Shown: in pieces, positions 22,385-33,811 of the stretch
Numbering within the stretch: position 1 is the first letter of the stretch
Layout: every line of letters starts with the position of its first letter
Source: Zarea fungicola
Taxonomy: Eukaryota; Ascomycota; Sordariomycetes; Hypocreales; Cordycipitaceae
DNA: 53,721 nt
Assembly: GCA_900169235.1 (NCBI GenBank)
Contig: FWCC01000463.1
Span: forward strand, 1 to 53,721
Reading direction: 5' to 3'
Translations under genes and position numbers: made by a program
The notes under the pieces: generated by a model
Database searches by the model: none
The model's input: only the letters and a program-made list of their open reading frames with translations
Told to the model about the DNA's origin: nothing

Positions 22385-22554
22385 CTTGTATTTTACATTA
22401 TCCCGGCATTTTGCATTTGCATTTGCATATTCATTGGAGGGATCAGAGGGCGTTTGAAAAGCGTGCTTTTAACTTTTACTTTTGTATTATAAAACTGGAG
22501 TTGTTTTTTCTTTCTTTTGTTGACTAGGTGGACATATCACTCATTGGCGTTTTT

Positions 22555-22625
22555 CTTGGCCTTGTTTTTCTTTTCACTTCTTTTCACTTGTTTCACTTGT
22601 TTCACTTGTTTCACTTCTTTTTACG
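22555..22625. repeat. TTTCACTTG tandem repeat, pyrimidine-rich
   Basis: A run of TTTCACTTG/TTTCACTTC units (five to six imperfect copies, about 22572-22620) lies between the convergent sulfatase-like and DJ-1 genes. This is a simple repeat and no function is evident. Confidence 0.75.
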
Positions 22626-22742
22626 GCTTCTCTGTTTATTTTTCATATAGAATTGGCTATCAAATAAGTCAGGTTTTTATTACAAATTACTCTCATAATT
22701 CTACTGGGATTCGTCCCAGATATCCCTCATGCCGCTTTGCAC

Positions 22743-23578
22743 TTATGCCTTGCACTGATTAACCAGTGCCACCAGCTTCTCACCCAGCAAATCCACATCA
22801 CCAGGGAATCGCGCGCTGACATAGTTGAACGTCTCGTCCTCGACCACAAACGGCGTCGGCGCCAGGCTGTTCTTGAAATCCTTTGGGCTGGCCAGCACCT
22901 TGGTCACGGCCTCCTCCACATTCTCGCTGCACGCGCCGTACGTCTTGTAGTAGTCGCCCAGGAAAAGACGGGTGCCCCAGAAGGCGAGCTGCTCGAAGCG
23001 CGTGGGCAGCGCCGTGGTGGTGGCCCCATGCAGCACGCTTCTTCCCGTCCCGTTCTCCCCGTTCTCCCCGTTCTCCTTGGACTCGGACAGGACCATGACG
23101 CCGTGGCAGACGGCGCCCACGACTTTGGTGGATGGCTTCCTGGTCTTGGGGAAGTAATCGGCTACAAGGCGGTGAACAATGGGAGAGTCAATGACCTGCC
23201 GCACGCCCTTTTCGTGGCCGCCGGGGAAAAACACGAGGTCGTACGCGTCGAGGGAGAAGCTGGGCGCGGTCCAGGATTGGGGGGACTGCCATTCGGGCGT
23301 TTGGGTCATTTGCTTGTACTGCGAGACGACAGACTTTTTGGCGCCGAGGAGGAGCTGCGTGATGCCCTCGAGCATCTTGGCGTCGCACGCGGGGACGGCG
23401 CCTTGCTCCGTCACAATGGTGATGGTATACCCTGCATCCTTGAACGCGGTAAAGGGAACTGCCGTCTCTGTTCATTGCAAACTTGTTAGCTTGGGAGCTT
23501 TTCAGAATCGAGTGCATTGTAAGACGTACCACTGGGATCATGCCCATAGTCGGCCATCAGAATCGCTACCTTGGCCAT
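22743..23578 (-). CDS. DJ-1/PfpI family protein (class I glutamine-amidotransferase-like fold)
   Basis: Two exons (23578-23530 and 23467-22743) with a 62-nt intron give 257 residues. The N-terminus MAKVAILMADYGHDPSE has the first strand and a Glu where the family keeps an acidic residue near the active site. FFPGGHEKG (about 96-104) and the nucleophile elbow GAVCHG (Cys137) are typical of DJ-1/Hsp31-type proteins. Members act as glyoxalase III, deglycase, chaperone or isonitrile hydratase, and which applies here cannot be told from sequence. No signal peptide is seen, so it is probably cytosolic. An insertion (ENGENGENGTG) follows the active site and is encoded by a short repeat. It is convergent with the sulfatase-like gene. 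Confidence 0.88.
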
Positions 23579-25984
23579 TTTCACTTCTTTATTCCTTTGC
23601 GACTGTCAATCTATTCCTTGCGACCGTCAATTACTCGTTGAAAATATTTACAGTTTCAACTTTGATGATTAATCGCATCAAGTTGAGATCGTGGGGTGAA
23701 CATGGTTCGGCTTATTACACGTGATAAAACCAGAGTAAGCCCGTCGGACATTAGTGGCCCTCGACCGATCTGGTGGCTGTTTTAATTCCGGGTGTGTGAT
23801 TGGTACAAATACGATTATGTTACGTTGATAACGCAGTTTAATCTGGCTCTTCTTGTCTTTGCTCAGATGAGATGGCAAGTGAGACAGCCTGGGAAGGCTA
23901 GCTATACCAGTAGTCAGATAAAAAGAATAAGCAGTAGCTTAGTGCTTGGCGATGACCCAGTTCGATCTCTGGGTCACCAACTACCCAACTAAAGGGAAAG
24001 TTCCCTGGTCCTGGATCATGACGGAAATCTCGATTTCATATGAATAAATCCATATTACTACCTGCCTTGACTTCAGACGTTAGGGACTACCAGTAGTTAC
24101 TTTTGGTATGAGCTGGACGGAGTTTCCCTCGGCGCTCCCACATAGCTCCGGCTCTTGGTTGTCGTTGCAAACCACCAAAGACCACCTTACTGGCCGTGTC
24201 TTGTAATGCTACGAATAGAGAATGCTGCGGCCTCCTACCGGTCAATGGAGCCGTCCCCTAGCGTGGACTAACACAGGTAAGCAAAAGACTTCAGTGTGCT
24301 TCGTGCAGATGAGAGGCATCGCAATCATGGTTCATGCGGTGACCTGGACCCCGCGACACAAAGGGCCTGGTCATTCTAGACAAGCGACAGTCAATTGAAT
24401 GTCGTAATTCCTCGCGGCAAGCGGTGGATTAATGTGTAGACAAACGCCGTGCCCGGTATACAGAGCTGACAATATGTACGATTTCTTAACCAATCATCTG
24501 CCATGAACTGGGAAAAATAATTCAATTGGTGCAGCAAATAAGCTTGCTGCGACATGCCGAGGACCGCGTTCCTCGGGGCCGCGCTTGTGGCGTTGGGAAG
24601 GCGGGACAGGACGAGGCTTAATCCTGACTTTGGTGCGAAAAGTGGTACAATTCGTGCCGAATCAGGAAACCACAATATTCTCGTGCTGCAAGTCAATCCT
24701 ATATAAGTCAATACCTATATCTAAACAGAGTGAGCCGTGAACTGAGTGGCTGGACTCGGAGCATGCTGGCGAGCCCAAAAATCCTACACTTGGCTGTCTT
24801 GTAGGAAGTGAGAAACCTCTCCTCCTGCGCGCCCTGTAACGTAAACATGGTGCGTGGGTAAAGGTCAAGATTGTGTCAGCTTTTGTGGAATAAACGTGTT
24901 GCGTTCATGTCCCCTGCAATCACGATTACCTTTCCACGGTAGAGTACATCTGGGACGAGACGGTTGAAACCCAACGACGCATTAGCAGGATCTCGGTCGG
25001 CTTACTGGGTACAGTGCAACCCACCGACGGCCGAAGGCCTGGACGACGCACTCCTACCTACAAGTTGGCCACTGTGAATTGCCGTTCCAAGCCACGCTGT
25101 GGTTTCGACAGGGGCTCCCGGCTAACTGTGGGGGACACCACGGCGGTTCCGAACTCGGGATGGAAAGGACTTGGTACCGGCGTTGACACTCGGTCAGCCC
25201 ACAGAGACTGTTCTTGGGCGCGTGGCAGATGTGGGCATACAATACAAGATATGTTACATTACAAGTATGCGTTGTGATGTATTCTTGTGATGGACGATAG
25301 ACTTTAATGCTGTCTGTTCGGTGAGATGGCTTCAGTGCTGACAGCTCGCCCCGCGCTCCGTGTAAGTCAAAATTAAGGTGAGCCACCAAACAAAGCTTGA
25401 CATCCACACAAGCAGCAAATTCCTCCAGTTACATTGCATGCCGGAATGACGCCTTCAACTAGTTGATTCCAAAAGCACCAAGGTGAGATTGAGCTCCTAG
25501 CCACAATTTGCGAATCTACATTGTTGCGTGACTTGCGCTCCATCCTCCCAACCTAGCAAAATTTCTGTCAAGCACGCAATCCTCTAGCGCTGCTGAGGAT
25601 TCCCCAATTCGAGAAGCTCTTCCCACTTTCTCCCCGCTTATTATGTATGCGACCGGTGCGTGGCCGAACCAGGGGACTGACTACTCCGCATATTCGGTCA
25701 CTGTCACCGTGTCTGTCCGCCCTAGCTGGTCCAAGACCTTATTAGTTCCGTTTTTTCTTGGTCAGCTCGTGTGCTCTTGCTTCTAGAAACCTGGAAAGAA
25801 GATCCGTTCTCTTCTCCTACTTATACCTTTGCTTCTGCCTGTTTCCTCCTTTGCTGCGCCGTTCCTGTCCTTGGCACTTGGCTCGCGACATACCGTACCT
25901 TGTTAACCTTATCGCTGGCTACCAAATCTCTTCAGCGGGCACTGCCAGCCACATCAGCGCCATCGATCAAGCCCCCGAACTGAG
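23579..25984. other. Divergent intergenic region upstream of DJ-1 and amino-acid permease genes
   Basis: No gene is supported in this 2.4-kb spacer. From 25500 to 25984 it is pyrimidine-rich, as expected for the promoter and leader of the permease gene. A perfect 7-bp hairpin (GACCCAG/CTGGGTC) with loop TTCGATCT lies at about 23958-23979, next to a tRNA A-box-like TAGCTTAGTG. It is too short for a tRNA. Confidence 0.5.
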
Positions 25985-27820
25985 ATGAAGTGGACTTCCA
26001 GCGCGGGCAGCGGCGGCGAGTCGCCCACGCCCGAAAAGGACCTCCACGGCAAGAGCAAGTTTGGCAACGACGCCGACCTTGAAGGGTTCCCGCAGCGCGT
26101 CGACATTGCAGAGGGCCATGTCGAGCAGGACCGGCTGCGGCGCGCCCTCTCCGCCCGCCAAGTGCAGATGATTGCCATTGGCGGCACCATTGGCACTGGT
26201 CTCTTCCTGGGCACCGGCAAGTCGCTCGCGACCGGCGGCCCGGCGTCCATGCTCATCTGCTATGCGATTGTCGGTGCGATTGTGTTCATCACGATGCTGT
26301 CGCTTGGCGAAATGTCTGCCTTTATTCCCGTTGCTGGTAGCTTCTGCACATTTGCTAGGTAAGAAGACAAGACAAGACAAGACAACGCCACTTGAACCTC
26401 CCGACTTGGCAAACCCTGCCAAGGCGATTGGGGAAAAAAAACTAAAAAAGAAAATGAAGTAAAATTACCAAATCTGACTAATTGTTTTTTAGTCGATTTG
26501 TCGACGACGCTTTTGGTTTCGCCCTCACCTGGAACTACTGGTTCAACGACGCCGTCTCGACCGCGGCCGACCTCGTCGCCCTGCAGCTCCTCCTCGAGTA
26601 CTGGAACACAAACTTCCCCGGCTACGCCTTCAGCCTCATCTTCTGGGCCGTTCTCATCGCCGCCAACATCATCACCGTGCGCGCCTACGGCGAGCTCGAG
26701 TACTGGCTGAGCCTGCTCAAGATCATCACCATCATCGCCTTCATCTTTGTCGGCATCGCCGTCAACGCCGGCGGCAACACGGACCACCACTACATTGGCG
26801 GCTCCAACTGGCACATTCCCGGCGCGCCCTTTGTCGGCGGCATCGGCGGCTTCGCGTCCGTCTTTGTCACGGCCTCGTTTGCCTATGGCGGCACCGAGTC
26901 GATTGCCATTACCGCGGGCGAGACCAAGAACCCGGCCAAGAACATGCCGCGTGTGGTCAAGAATGTGTTTTGGCGCATCCTCCTCTTTTACATCCTCGCC
27001 GTCCTCCTCATCGGCCTCAACGTGCCGTACAACCAAAAGGGCATCGCCAGCAAGAGCTCGCGCACTTCGCCCTTTACCCTCGTCTTCCAGATGGCGGGCG
27101 CAAAAGTCGCGGGCAGCATTATCAATGGCGTGGTGCTCACGAGCGTCCTGTCGGCGGGGAACCACGCCCTCTTTGCCGGATCGAGGCTCCTGTACACGCT
27201 GGCGATGCAAGGGCATGCGCCCCGCGTCTTTGGAAAGCTCAACAGGGGCCAGGTCCCGTGGGTGTCTGTCCTGGCTACCAGTCTGATTGCTGGGCTGTGC
27301 TTTGGCTCCAGCTTCATCGGTGCCGGCGAGCTGTGGAACTGGCTGCAAAAGTGAGTCCGCTGAGAAAATACGTAGTAAATTGTGAATTGAAGAAAAGCTA
27401 ACATGTTTCAGCATCGTCGGTGTGTCCAACCAGCTCAGCTGGATCGCCATCGGCATCGCCTCCATTCGCTTCCGCACCGGTCTCGCCGCCCAAGGCAAAA
27501 CCCACCTGCTCCCGTTCAAAAACTGGACGTACCCCTGGGGACCCTGGTTCTCTGTCATTCTCAACAGCTTCCTCGTCCTCGTCCAGGGATGGACCTCGTT
27601 CAAGGACGGGTTCCATGCGGTCGACTTTGTCAGTCTGTACATTGAACTGCCCGTCATGCTCATCATGTTCCTCGGATGGAAGCTGTATAAAAGAACAAAA
27701 TTCGTCAAGGCGCACGAGATGGATTTCGAGACGGATGTGTACACGGCCGAGTCGGAAGAAGACGACTACCTGCCAGGCTGGAAGGGCAAAGCGAAGCGTG
27801 TTTTGAATTGGTTGTTTTGA
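25985..27820 (+). CDS. Amino-acid permease (YAT family, APC superfamily)
   Basis: Three exons (25985-26358, 26493-27350, 27412-27820) with introns of 134 and 61 nt give 546 residues. The first helix signature MIAIGGTIGTGLFLGTGKSL starts near residue 62. The splice joins GSFCTFA to SRFVDDAFGFALTWNYWFNDAVS, the conserved second/third-helix region, and GETKNPAKNMPRV follows near residue 270. About twelve membrane helices are expected, with hydrophilic cytosolic ends; the C-terminal tail is acidic (ESEEDDY). YAT members import amino acids with protons at the plasma membrane and resemble yeast GAP1/DIP5. Substrate specificity cannot be given. A strongly GC3-biased frame creates long antisense frames that are not genes. 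Confidence 0.92.
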
Positions 27821-27990
27821 TTGGGTCTTTGATTTAGGCGTTGTCAGTGCAAGCATACATCATGTAGCGGTTTATTTTTATTTATTTCTTTTAGCCATTG
27901 CTTATATCCGGTACATGAATCTATATAAGAAACCATGATACAATTCACTTTTCGACGCAGCGACAGTATCTCGCCCTCAATTTGCTTCTT
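27821..27990. terminator. Convergent 3' spacer
   Basis: This 170-bp AT-rich spacer separates the convergent permease and quercetinase genes. It must contain the 3' ends of both transcripts. The stretch TTTATTTTTATTTATTTC (about 27871-27888) would serve as an A-rich efficiency element on the minus strand. No precise poly(A) site can be assigned. Confidence 0.4.
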
Positions 27991-29166
27991 CTAAGGCACA
28001 GCCTTGAAACCAGCCTCAATAGGATATGAAGGGAAACCCCACGACACACTTCGCTTCAACAGATCATACTCAAGACCATGTGGCCCAGCATTGAGATACA
28101 AAAACTTGGTCAAAGGAACAGTCGCATAGTAGCTGAATGGCGTGTGTGCAGGAATAAAAGCAACATCGCCTTGGAGGAGGTACGCCGTCTTGTAGCCCTG
28201 AACCTGGAGTACGAGCTGCCCATCATTCATCTGGATTCCCAAATGGTTGGTCAGCGTGACGCGCGACTCCGTCTCATTGTCCCGTCTAGCAGATAGCGTA
28301 ATGGTGCCCATGGTAAAGTTGCCAGTGTGCGAATTATCGACCGTCGCAATGGGCTGGATGACCTTGTACCCGATATCCGTGTTGAGAAACTTGGGGCCGT
28401 AGTTGTGCGCGACAAAGTAGGGCTCCGTGGCGTCGGTGGGCAGCTCGTTCGTGCCATTGTGCCAGTTGAGCTGCTCGTCGCTCGCCGTGCCATTGACAAA
28501 GTCGCGACGGGGGATGAACTCGTTCTCGGGCACGGCAAAGAGATCCAGAGGCGCAAACATCTTGGCCGTGTCGGGCGTCATGGGCCCAAACGGCTGCTCG
28601 TCCACGGGATCGGGCACATAAGGTGCGTGCACGTCCGACGAGTAGTCGCCGCCGCTGACGACGTCAAACAGCTTCTCAAAGCCGCCGGGGTGGAACGCGT
28701 GCGTGAGCTGTGTGTCCGGGTCGACCAGCTGAAAGGTGTGAATGGTGCCGGGCGGCACGTTGCCGTAGTCGCCAAAGCTGGCGATGCGCCCCTCGTGGTG
28801 GCCGTCGGTCGCGTTCTTCTGCGTCCAGAGCTCTACGCGGCCGCGGGAGCAGTAAAAGTGCTCGTGATACTTGTGGTGCGTGTGAGGGCGCGCATTCAGC
28901 CAGCCGGTGACCTTGCCATTGTGCTGCACCAGCGAAAAGGCACCGCCCGATGAGTTGGCCGTGATGGAAAAGGTAATGGTTTGCGTCTTTGTGAGCCGGA
29001 TGGCATGACCATAGAATCGCGGAAGGACGTAGGGCCGAACAAAGTCTGGTGCTTTTTCAACTGTGAGGCTTCTGCCATTGTTCAAGGACAGTGGCTCAGC
29101 ACAGTGTGCAGCGGGTATCGCCACTGTGGCTAGCAGGCTCAGGACTGATCCGCTGAGGAACTTCAT
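27991..29166 (-). CDS. Secreted bicupin, quercetin 2,3-dioxygenase type
   Basis: A single exon gives 391 residues from the ATG at 29166. This start directly begins a signal peptide (MKFLSGSVLSLLATVAIPAAHC), while an upstream in-frame ATG would add 25 hydrophilic residues in front of it. The first cupin has the metal motif H95-x-H97-x4-E102 followed by H143, which matches the copper ligands described for Aspergillus quercetinase. The second cupin lies near residues 300-370. Quercetinases open the flavonol ring with O2 and release CO, letting fungi degrade plant flavonoids outside the cell. Several N-glycosylation sequons (for example NSSG, NGTA, NETE) fit secretion. A related bicupin with another substrate cannot be excluded. 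Confidence 0.85.
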   Translation of the reverse strand: MKFLSGSVLSLLATVAIPAAHCAEPLSLNNGRSLTVEKAPDFVRPYVLPRFYGHAIRLTKTQTITFSITANSSGGAFSLVQHNGKVTGWLNARPHTHHKYHEHFYCSRGRVELWTQKNATDGHHEGRIASFGDYGNVPPGTIHTFQLVDPDTQLTHAFHPGGFEKLFDVVSGGDYSSDVHAPYVPDPVDEQPFGPMTPDTAKMFAPLDLFAVPENEFIPRRDFVNGTASDEQLNWHNGTNELPTDATEPYFVAHNYGPKFLNTDIGYKVIQPIATVDNSHTGNFTMGTITLSARRDNETESRVTLTNHLGIQMNDGQLVLQVQGYKTAYLLQGDVAFIPAHTPFSYYATVPLTKFLYLNAGPHGLEYDLLKRSVSWGFPSYPIEAGFKAVP

Positions 29167-29624
29167 GGTTTCTGTCTTTTTCGACAGCAAAGGACAAGTA
29201 TGGGAGAAATCTAAAGACCTTGTTGACGACAATTGATCCATCCTTGGAGCACTTTATACTTGAATTATACCCAACCTGGTCCTGCCATAATTGGAAGCTG
29301 CAAACTTGATTCTGCAAGGCGATGTAACCAAAAGGCCATCCCACTCACTGCTCTGCAGAGGAGTCTTGGCCACCATGCAAAAAACAAATCATATCCCTGG
29401 TTCAACAGCCAAACCATGACCATTCTTGCATTCGCCATTCGGTCATCCCTCGACACAAATACTATGACGGAATCATCCTTGCGATTATTCCGGTGACAGC
29501 AGCACCATGATTTCCAAGCACGGCGACATCAACAGGAATCATGTTAATTAAATTCAATTTTTAAATTGCTATACAACCTCTTTCTTATATACATAGAGCT
29601 GGCGGATAGTTGGCCCTTTGTCCT
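29167..29624. other. Intergenic spacer between quercetinase promoter and lipase 3' end
   Basis: Both flanking genes are on the minus strand, so this spacer holds the quercetinase promoter and the lipase 3' UTR. No gene was recognised. Confidence 0.5.
29249..29257 (-). promoter_or_regulatory. Possible TATA box of the quercetinase gene
   Basis: On the minus strand AGTATAAAG lies about 85 bp upstream of the chosen start codon. Position and sequence fit a TATA element, but no transcript data support it. Confidence 0.4.
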
Positions 29625-30506
29625 TTATTTGCCAGGGAAACCAGCTAAACAAAAGAATTTGCGACCGACCTGGTTCTCAAGCGAGTTGAGCACCAACTCC
29701 CACACGTTGGGGTCATAGGCTTCGCCAATGTGGCCGACGGGGTCCAGCGGGCAGTAGTCCTGGACGTAAATGTTGTTGACACCGTCTTCGTGAACGAATG
29801 ACGTCGTGACAGGCGTGACAAGCTCGTCATACTTGGACATGATGATGGTGACCTTGTTACCCGGCTGGACAATGGGCTTGCCGTCGTTGAGCTTTGCAAT
29901 GCCCGGTCCGTCCACGCTGATCTCGTTGCAAGGGTGGCATCCGAACTTTTCCAGCACGTCGCCGATATCCTTGCGCGCGTTCTGACCAAGCAACGGTGCA
30001 AGCTTCCAGAGGTTGGCAAACGTGGTGCCATGTGTAGGCGGCGCAATGGCGACAATGTTGCCGACAATCGCCGAGATACCATCGCGGAACTTTGGCACGT
30101 ACAGCGACTGAAAGGCGCCCTCCGAGTGGCCCACCAGGTCGACCTTGCTGGCGCCCGTCTTGTTGTGCACCTCGTTGATCAGAGCGGCAATCTCCTTGGA
30201 CGAGTCGTCAATCGGCTTCAAGCCGCCGACGAATGGGAAACCGTCGTACGCGCCATAGGTGAGAGAAAACGTGCAGAAGCCTTTGTGCTGGAGGAATGCC
30301 TCGAGAAAGTTGATATCCTCGTAGTAGGTCGCTCCCAGGCCGTGCAAGAGGACAACAGGATTGGGATGGTCTGCACTAGGCTTGCAAGAAAAGTCATTGT
30401 GAGTCCACGATCGACCTTTTATATTCTGTACATCAACAGGCACTGCTGGGCCAGCCGACGCAACCAACACAAGCCCAGCCAGGGCGGCAATAGTAGACAG
30501 GTGCAT
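29625..30506 (-). CDS. Secreted lipase (class 2-like alpha/beta hydrolase)
   Basis: A single exon gives 293 residues. The start at 30506 begins a signal peptide (MHLSTIAALAGLVLVASAG); an upstream in-frame ATG (30548) would put 14 residues before it. The oxyanion-loop motif VVLLHGLGATYYED lies at 51-64, and the nucleophile elbow is GHSEG (Ser128). Candidate acid and base are Asp227 (YDELVTP) and His259 (VGHIGEAYD). The family hydrolyses triacylglycerol and other esters outside the cell. GHSEG in place of the commoner GHSQG is a modest variation. Cys pairs (40s, 78, 190/193, 252 and near the C-terminus) suit an extracellular protein. It is on the same strand as the quercetinase gene. Confidence 0.85.
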   Translation of the reverse strand: MHLSTIAALAGLVLVASAGPAVPVDVQNIKGRSWTHNDFSCKPSADHPNPVVLLHGLGATYYEDINFLEAFLQHKGFCTFSLTYGAYDGFPFVGGLKPIDDSSKEIAALINEVHNKTGASKVDLVGHSEGAFQSLYVPKFRDGISAIVGNIVAIAPPTHGTTFANLWKLAPLLGQNARKDIGDVLEKFGCHPCNEISVDGPGIAKLNDGKPIVQPGNKVTIIMSKYDELVTPVTTSFVHEDGVNNIYVQDYCPLDPVGHIGEAYDPNVWELVLNSLENQVGRKFFCLAGFPGK

Positions 30507-31958
30507 GATTCGTTGTAGTGTATTATTGAAGAGTTGTCTGATTCCCACAACAGGCTACGAAAACAAAGCAGGGACCAGGTCTGACTATAAATACTCTACC
30601 TCACGATCCCTTTACTAACTGCGGATTCTCCTGGATTTACAGATTGTTAAAAGTTTTTCTTTTCCCAGTGAGACAAACATTGGTGATGGAGCCGCGGCTC
30701 AGGTACATTGCTAGCCTATTGAGGGTTAGGTGACTGGACTTCCCCTCAGCGTAATGTAAATCTCAACGCTAAAACAAGCACCACGGACAACCTTCCCTCA
30801 GCCTACGGGCCTCCCTAGGTCCCGGGCTGCCCTAGCTAAGCAGATGCAGTTAGGCTTGCGAATCAGCATCCGGGTCCATTGTATGCAATTGCCATGAACC
30901 TGAAGAATGACCTCGGCAAGCCACCTTGAGATGTCATCGACACTGGAATTCAACGCTCAGCTGCCATGTTCGTTATTGTGTTTTAGCATCTATCAGATTT
31001 CCCCGCTCGTTTGCTTGGCACAATCACCACTATTACGTTGAACTGTGTCAACTGCCGACATGGAAGGAAAAAGCAATCTGGCGGGTCGGTTCATAAGCAA
31101 CCCTTGAGATTAGATGCCCACAAAACTGGGCCATCTCATCTCACAAAGACAGGCCTCTTGCTGGTCAGAACCTGGACGCTTCTTTCTGCAACTTGTCAGG
31201 GTTGAACGTTTACGTCTCCCTGTATCTCCCATCCAGAGTCTGGTTACGAGAAAACGATGTAACAGTTATTGTTAGAATGTCTCGAGGTGATTTGGTAGCC
31301 TGGTAATGCGCCGAAACGCTAGCCCGGGCCGATTTCATGAGCGACACATTCCTCGGTCAGCTCCGTACTGCCTGTTGTGGCTCTGTAAATGTGGCATGCA
31401 CTTCATAAACCGTCGACTGGTCAAACACAGTTCCTGCCTGCTCAACTCAATATAGATTGCAGCATAGCTGGCCTAACAAAAAGTCTTACATTCGATATTC
31501 AAATTCTGCAATTCTAGCTGACGTGCATAAGAGGGCGCAAAACTCTGAGACATTCAGGCGGATATACCACATTTGCAGTCAGCAGCTAGTGGAAGTCGCC
31601 TTAAAAAATGTACCCTGTTGCATGTGATTGATTCGATCCCTCGAGCTACCCAAATGGCAAAGTGAAACAATTCCGCTTCTCCAATTGCCAATTTGAACGA
31701 AGCCAACCCTTTCAGCAGAACTCGCCAGTCAGTGGCGTGGTCGTTGGCACTTGTAGTTCATATCGCCCTTTAGTCATTTCCAGTTGCTATGCTTTCGGGC
31801 ATCTTAATTGTTTGGTAAAACAAGCATATATTATTAAAGTGAGGGCTAGCGCTATTCATATATTTCACTTTCCAAGTTCTGTCCGACTTTTTGTGCCCAT
31901 ACACCACCATTCAATCTGTATCGGCAGCATGCTAGGCTTCAGCATGACAGAAACTCAA
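30507..31958. other. Intergenic region
   Basis: This 1.45-kb spacer lies between the lipase and APC permease genes, both on the minus strand. It contains the lipase promoter and the permease 3' end. The long plus-strand frame at 31662-32426 overlaps the permease antisense and is rejected. No other feature is seen. Confidence 0.5.
30585..30592 (-). promoter_or_regulatory. Possible TATA box of the lipase gene
   Basis: The minus strand reads TATTTATAG about 80 bp upstream of the lipase start codon, a reasonable position for a fungal TATA element. There is no other support. Confidence 0.4.
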
Positions 31959-33811
31959 TCACATCACAACTGCACCCTTTTCCGACCCAGGTGTGACCGA
32001 TTGAGTTACAGAAAATGTCGCAGGAACCTGGAACTTGTTCTTGCCCCTAAACAAGTAATAAACTATCCCAATCACAATCCAACCAGCCAAAACGACAGTG
32101 GAGTACTGCATGTTCCGCGGGGTGACGGGGAGGCTTGTGGGGAAGCAGCTGAAAATGACAACAACGGTGATGAAGACCAAGCTTACAACATTGACAATGG
32201 TGCCAATGATGGGGTACATGCGGAACGGGCCAAAGGCGGCCTTGGGAATCTTGCTGCGGGCCGACAGCATGAAGACGATTGGCAGTCCGTAGGTGATGTA
32301 CATGCCAATAATGGCCATGGAAAGAACGGCATTCAAGGCTGTGGAGTTGCCAAGATAGAGGAGACCCACGAGGCCCTGCAAGACAGAGACGATTACGATG
32401 GCCAAGACGGGAACCTCCATCTTTGAGCTGACGGCGCTGATCTGGCGATCAAACGGAGTCGCCTTGTCTCGAGCAAACGCCCAAAGGGTACGGGAGGTAG
32501 ACGCTGTGCCGGCTACGCTGGCCGCAGTAGCAATGAAGATTACCGGAAGTGACATCAGTGTCGCTCCGACCTGGGACTTGGTAGCGGATAGGTAGATTTG
32601 CATAAAAGGGAAGCCAGTGGGGGTGCTGAGCAGGTCCGAAAGGCCGCCGGAGCAAAAGAGAAGAATGATGGTATAGGCAAGACCAATAAGGCCGTTGATG
32701 ACAATGGTGCCAATCATGGCTAAAGGAACATTGCGACTAGCATGTGGAAGCTCCTCAGCCAAGTGACACGCAGCGTCATATCTGTGGATAGCGTGAGTAT
32801 TAGTCGGAAGATGTGTACTTGGAATAGACTTACCCAAGGAGGGGATATACCGCACTCTGTAGGCCGATGAGCCAAGATACACCATTGTTCCAGCCACTGC
32901 TGTTGGTAAACTCTGTAAACACATATTCGGCCGAATGCTTCTCAGCTGTCACCAGAAGAACGATGATGATTGCCACAAAACCAACAACATGTATTACTCC
33001 TGTTTATGGGTCAGTCATGTAATCGATGGGGGTTGAGAAAGGATAGAATTTACCAGCGGCAAGGTTGTGGCTTGGCAGCAGTTTGATCAACCAGACGTTC
33101 ACCACCATCGAATACGCCACAATAGCCCAGAAGAAAAGCACACCGTGCCATGGCTTCGGATCATACGAGGAGTGGTTCAAGGTGATGAGTGCCTGGCATC
33201 CAAGGCCTCCAGCAAAGGCAGCAGAGGTGGTCAAGACCGTTTGGCCACCAACAGAAATCCAACCCGTCATCCACGATGAGATGCGTCGATGCCCAGTCGG
33301 ACAGAGAGCCGCAACCCAGTGATATTGGCCTATATAGTCTCGTGTTAGTTTTATCCATTCCCAGGGGAATATCAACTATATCATCATAATTCGGGCTTAC
33401 CTCCGGCGGTCGGGTAGATGGACGCAATTTCTCCAAGTGAGCAAACGATGCAGACAGAGCCGATGAATGCCAATATACTAAATCATACATGTTAGCAGGA
33501 AGTAGCAAGCCTACAATACTAATGACTTACTAGTTGTAAAACAGACAAGGGGCCCCTCCGGAAACAAGGACAGGAGCAATGTAACTCGACAAAGCTTCCC
33601 ACGTTGCCATCAAGGACAAGCATAGCGCCAGCAGCGCAGGCATAGAAAATCTTCGGGCGAGCTGCTGCTCATGGCCCATTTCCTGCAGACGTATCTCATC
33701 GCTCCTGGTGATGACCTGCTGTGCCATGCTGGCGCCCTCAATAGAGTAGTCATCCATATCTTTTTGTTGGTGCTTGTGAGAGCTGCTCAGTGGGAAATCT
33801 TGTGATGACAT
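31959..33811 (-). CDS. GABA/choline/amino-acid permease (APC superfamily)
   Basis: Five exons (33811-33531, 33477-33401, 33329-33054, 32999-32834, 32781-31959) with introns of 52-71 nt give 540 residues. The joins restore family text: FYNYILAFIGSVCIVCSLGEIASIYPTAGGQYHW, then LAAGVIHVVGF, and VYPLLGYDAACHLAEELPHASRNVP, the last a hallmark of the UGA4/HNM1-like group. A hydrophilic N-terminus of about 65 residues precedes about twelve helices. These permeases import GABA, choline, polyamines or amino acids with protons, and specificity cannot be set. The gene ends 0.7 kb from the ALDH 3' end, on the same strand. A GABA permease beside an aldehyde dehydrogenase could fit amine or aminoaldehyde use (inference). 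Confidence 0.92.

Noticed and set aside
22555..22625. Possible CRISPR-like or regularly spaced repeat
   Set aside because: The TTTCACTTG units are contiguous simple repeats without spacers, and the genome is eukaryotic.
26260..27744. Long open frame of 494 codons on the minus strand opposite the YAT permease
   Set aside because: It is antisense to a clear multi-exon permease gene, crosses its introns, and has a low-complexity Asp/Glu/Ala/Arg composition caused by strong GC3 bias on the sense strand.
28327..28953. Plus-strand frame of 208 codons
   Set aside because: It is antisense to the quercetinase coding region.
31662..32426. Plus-strand frame of 254 codons
   Set aside because: Half of it is antisense to the last permease exon, and the rest is unremarkable intergenic sequence.
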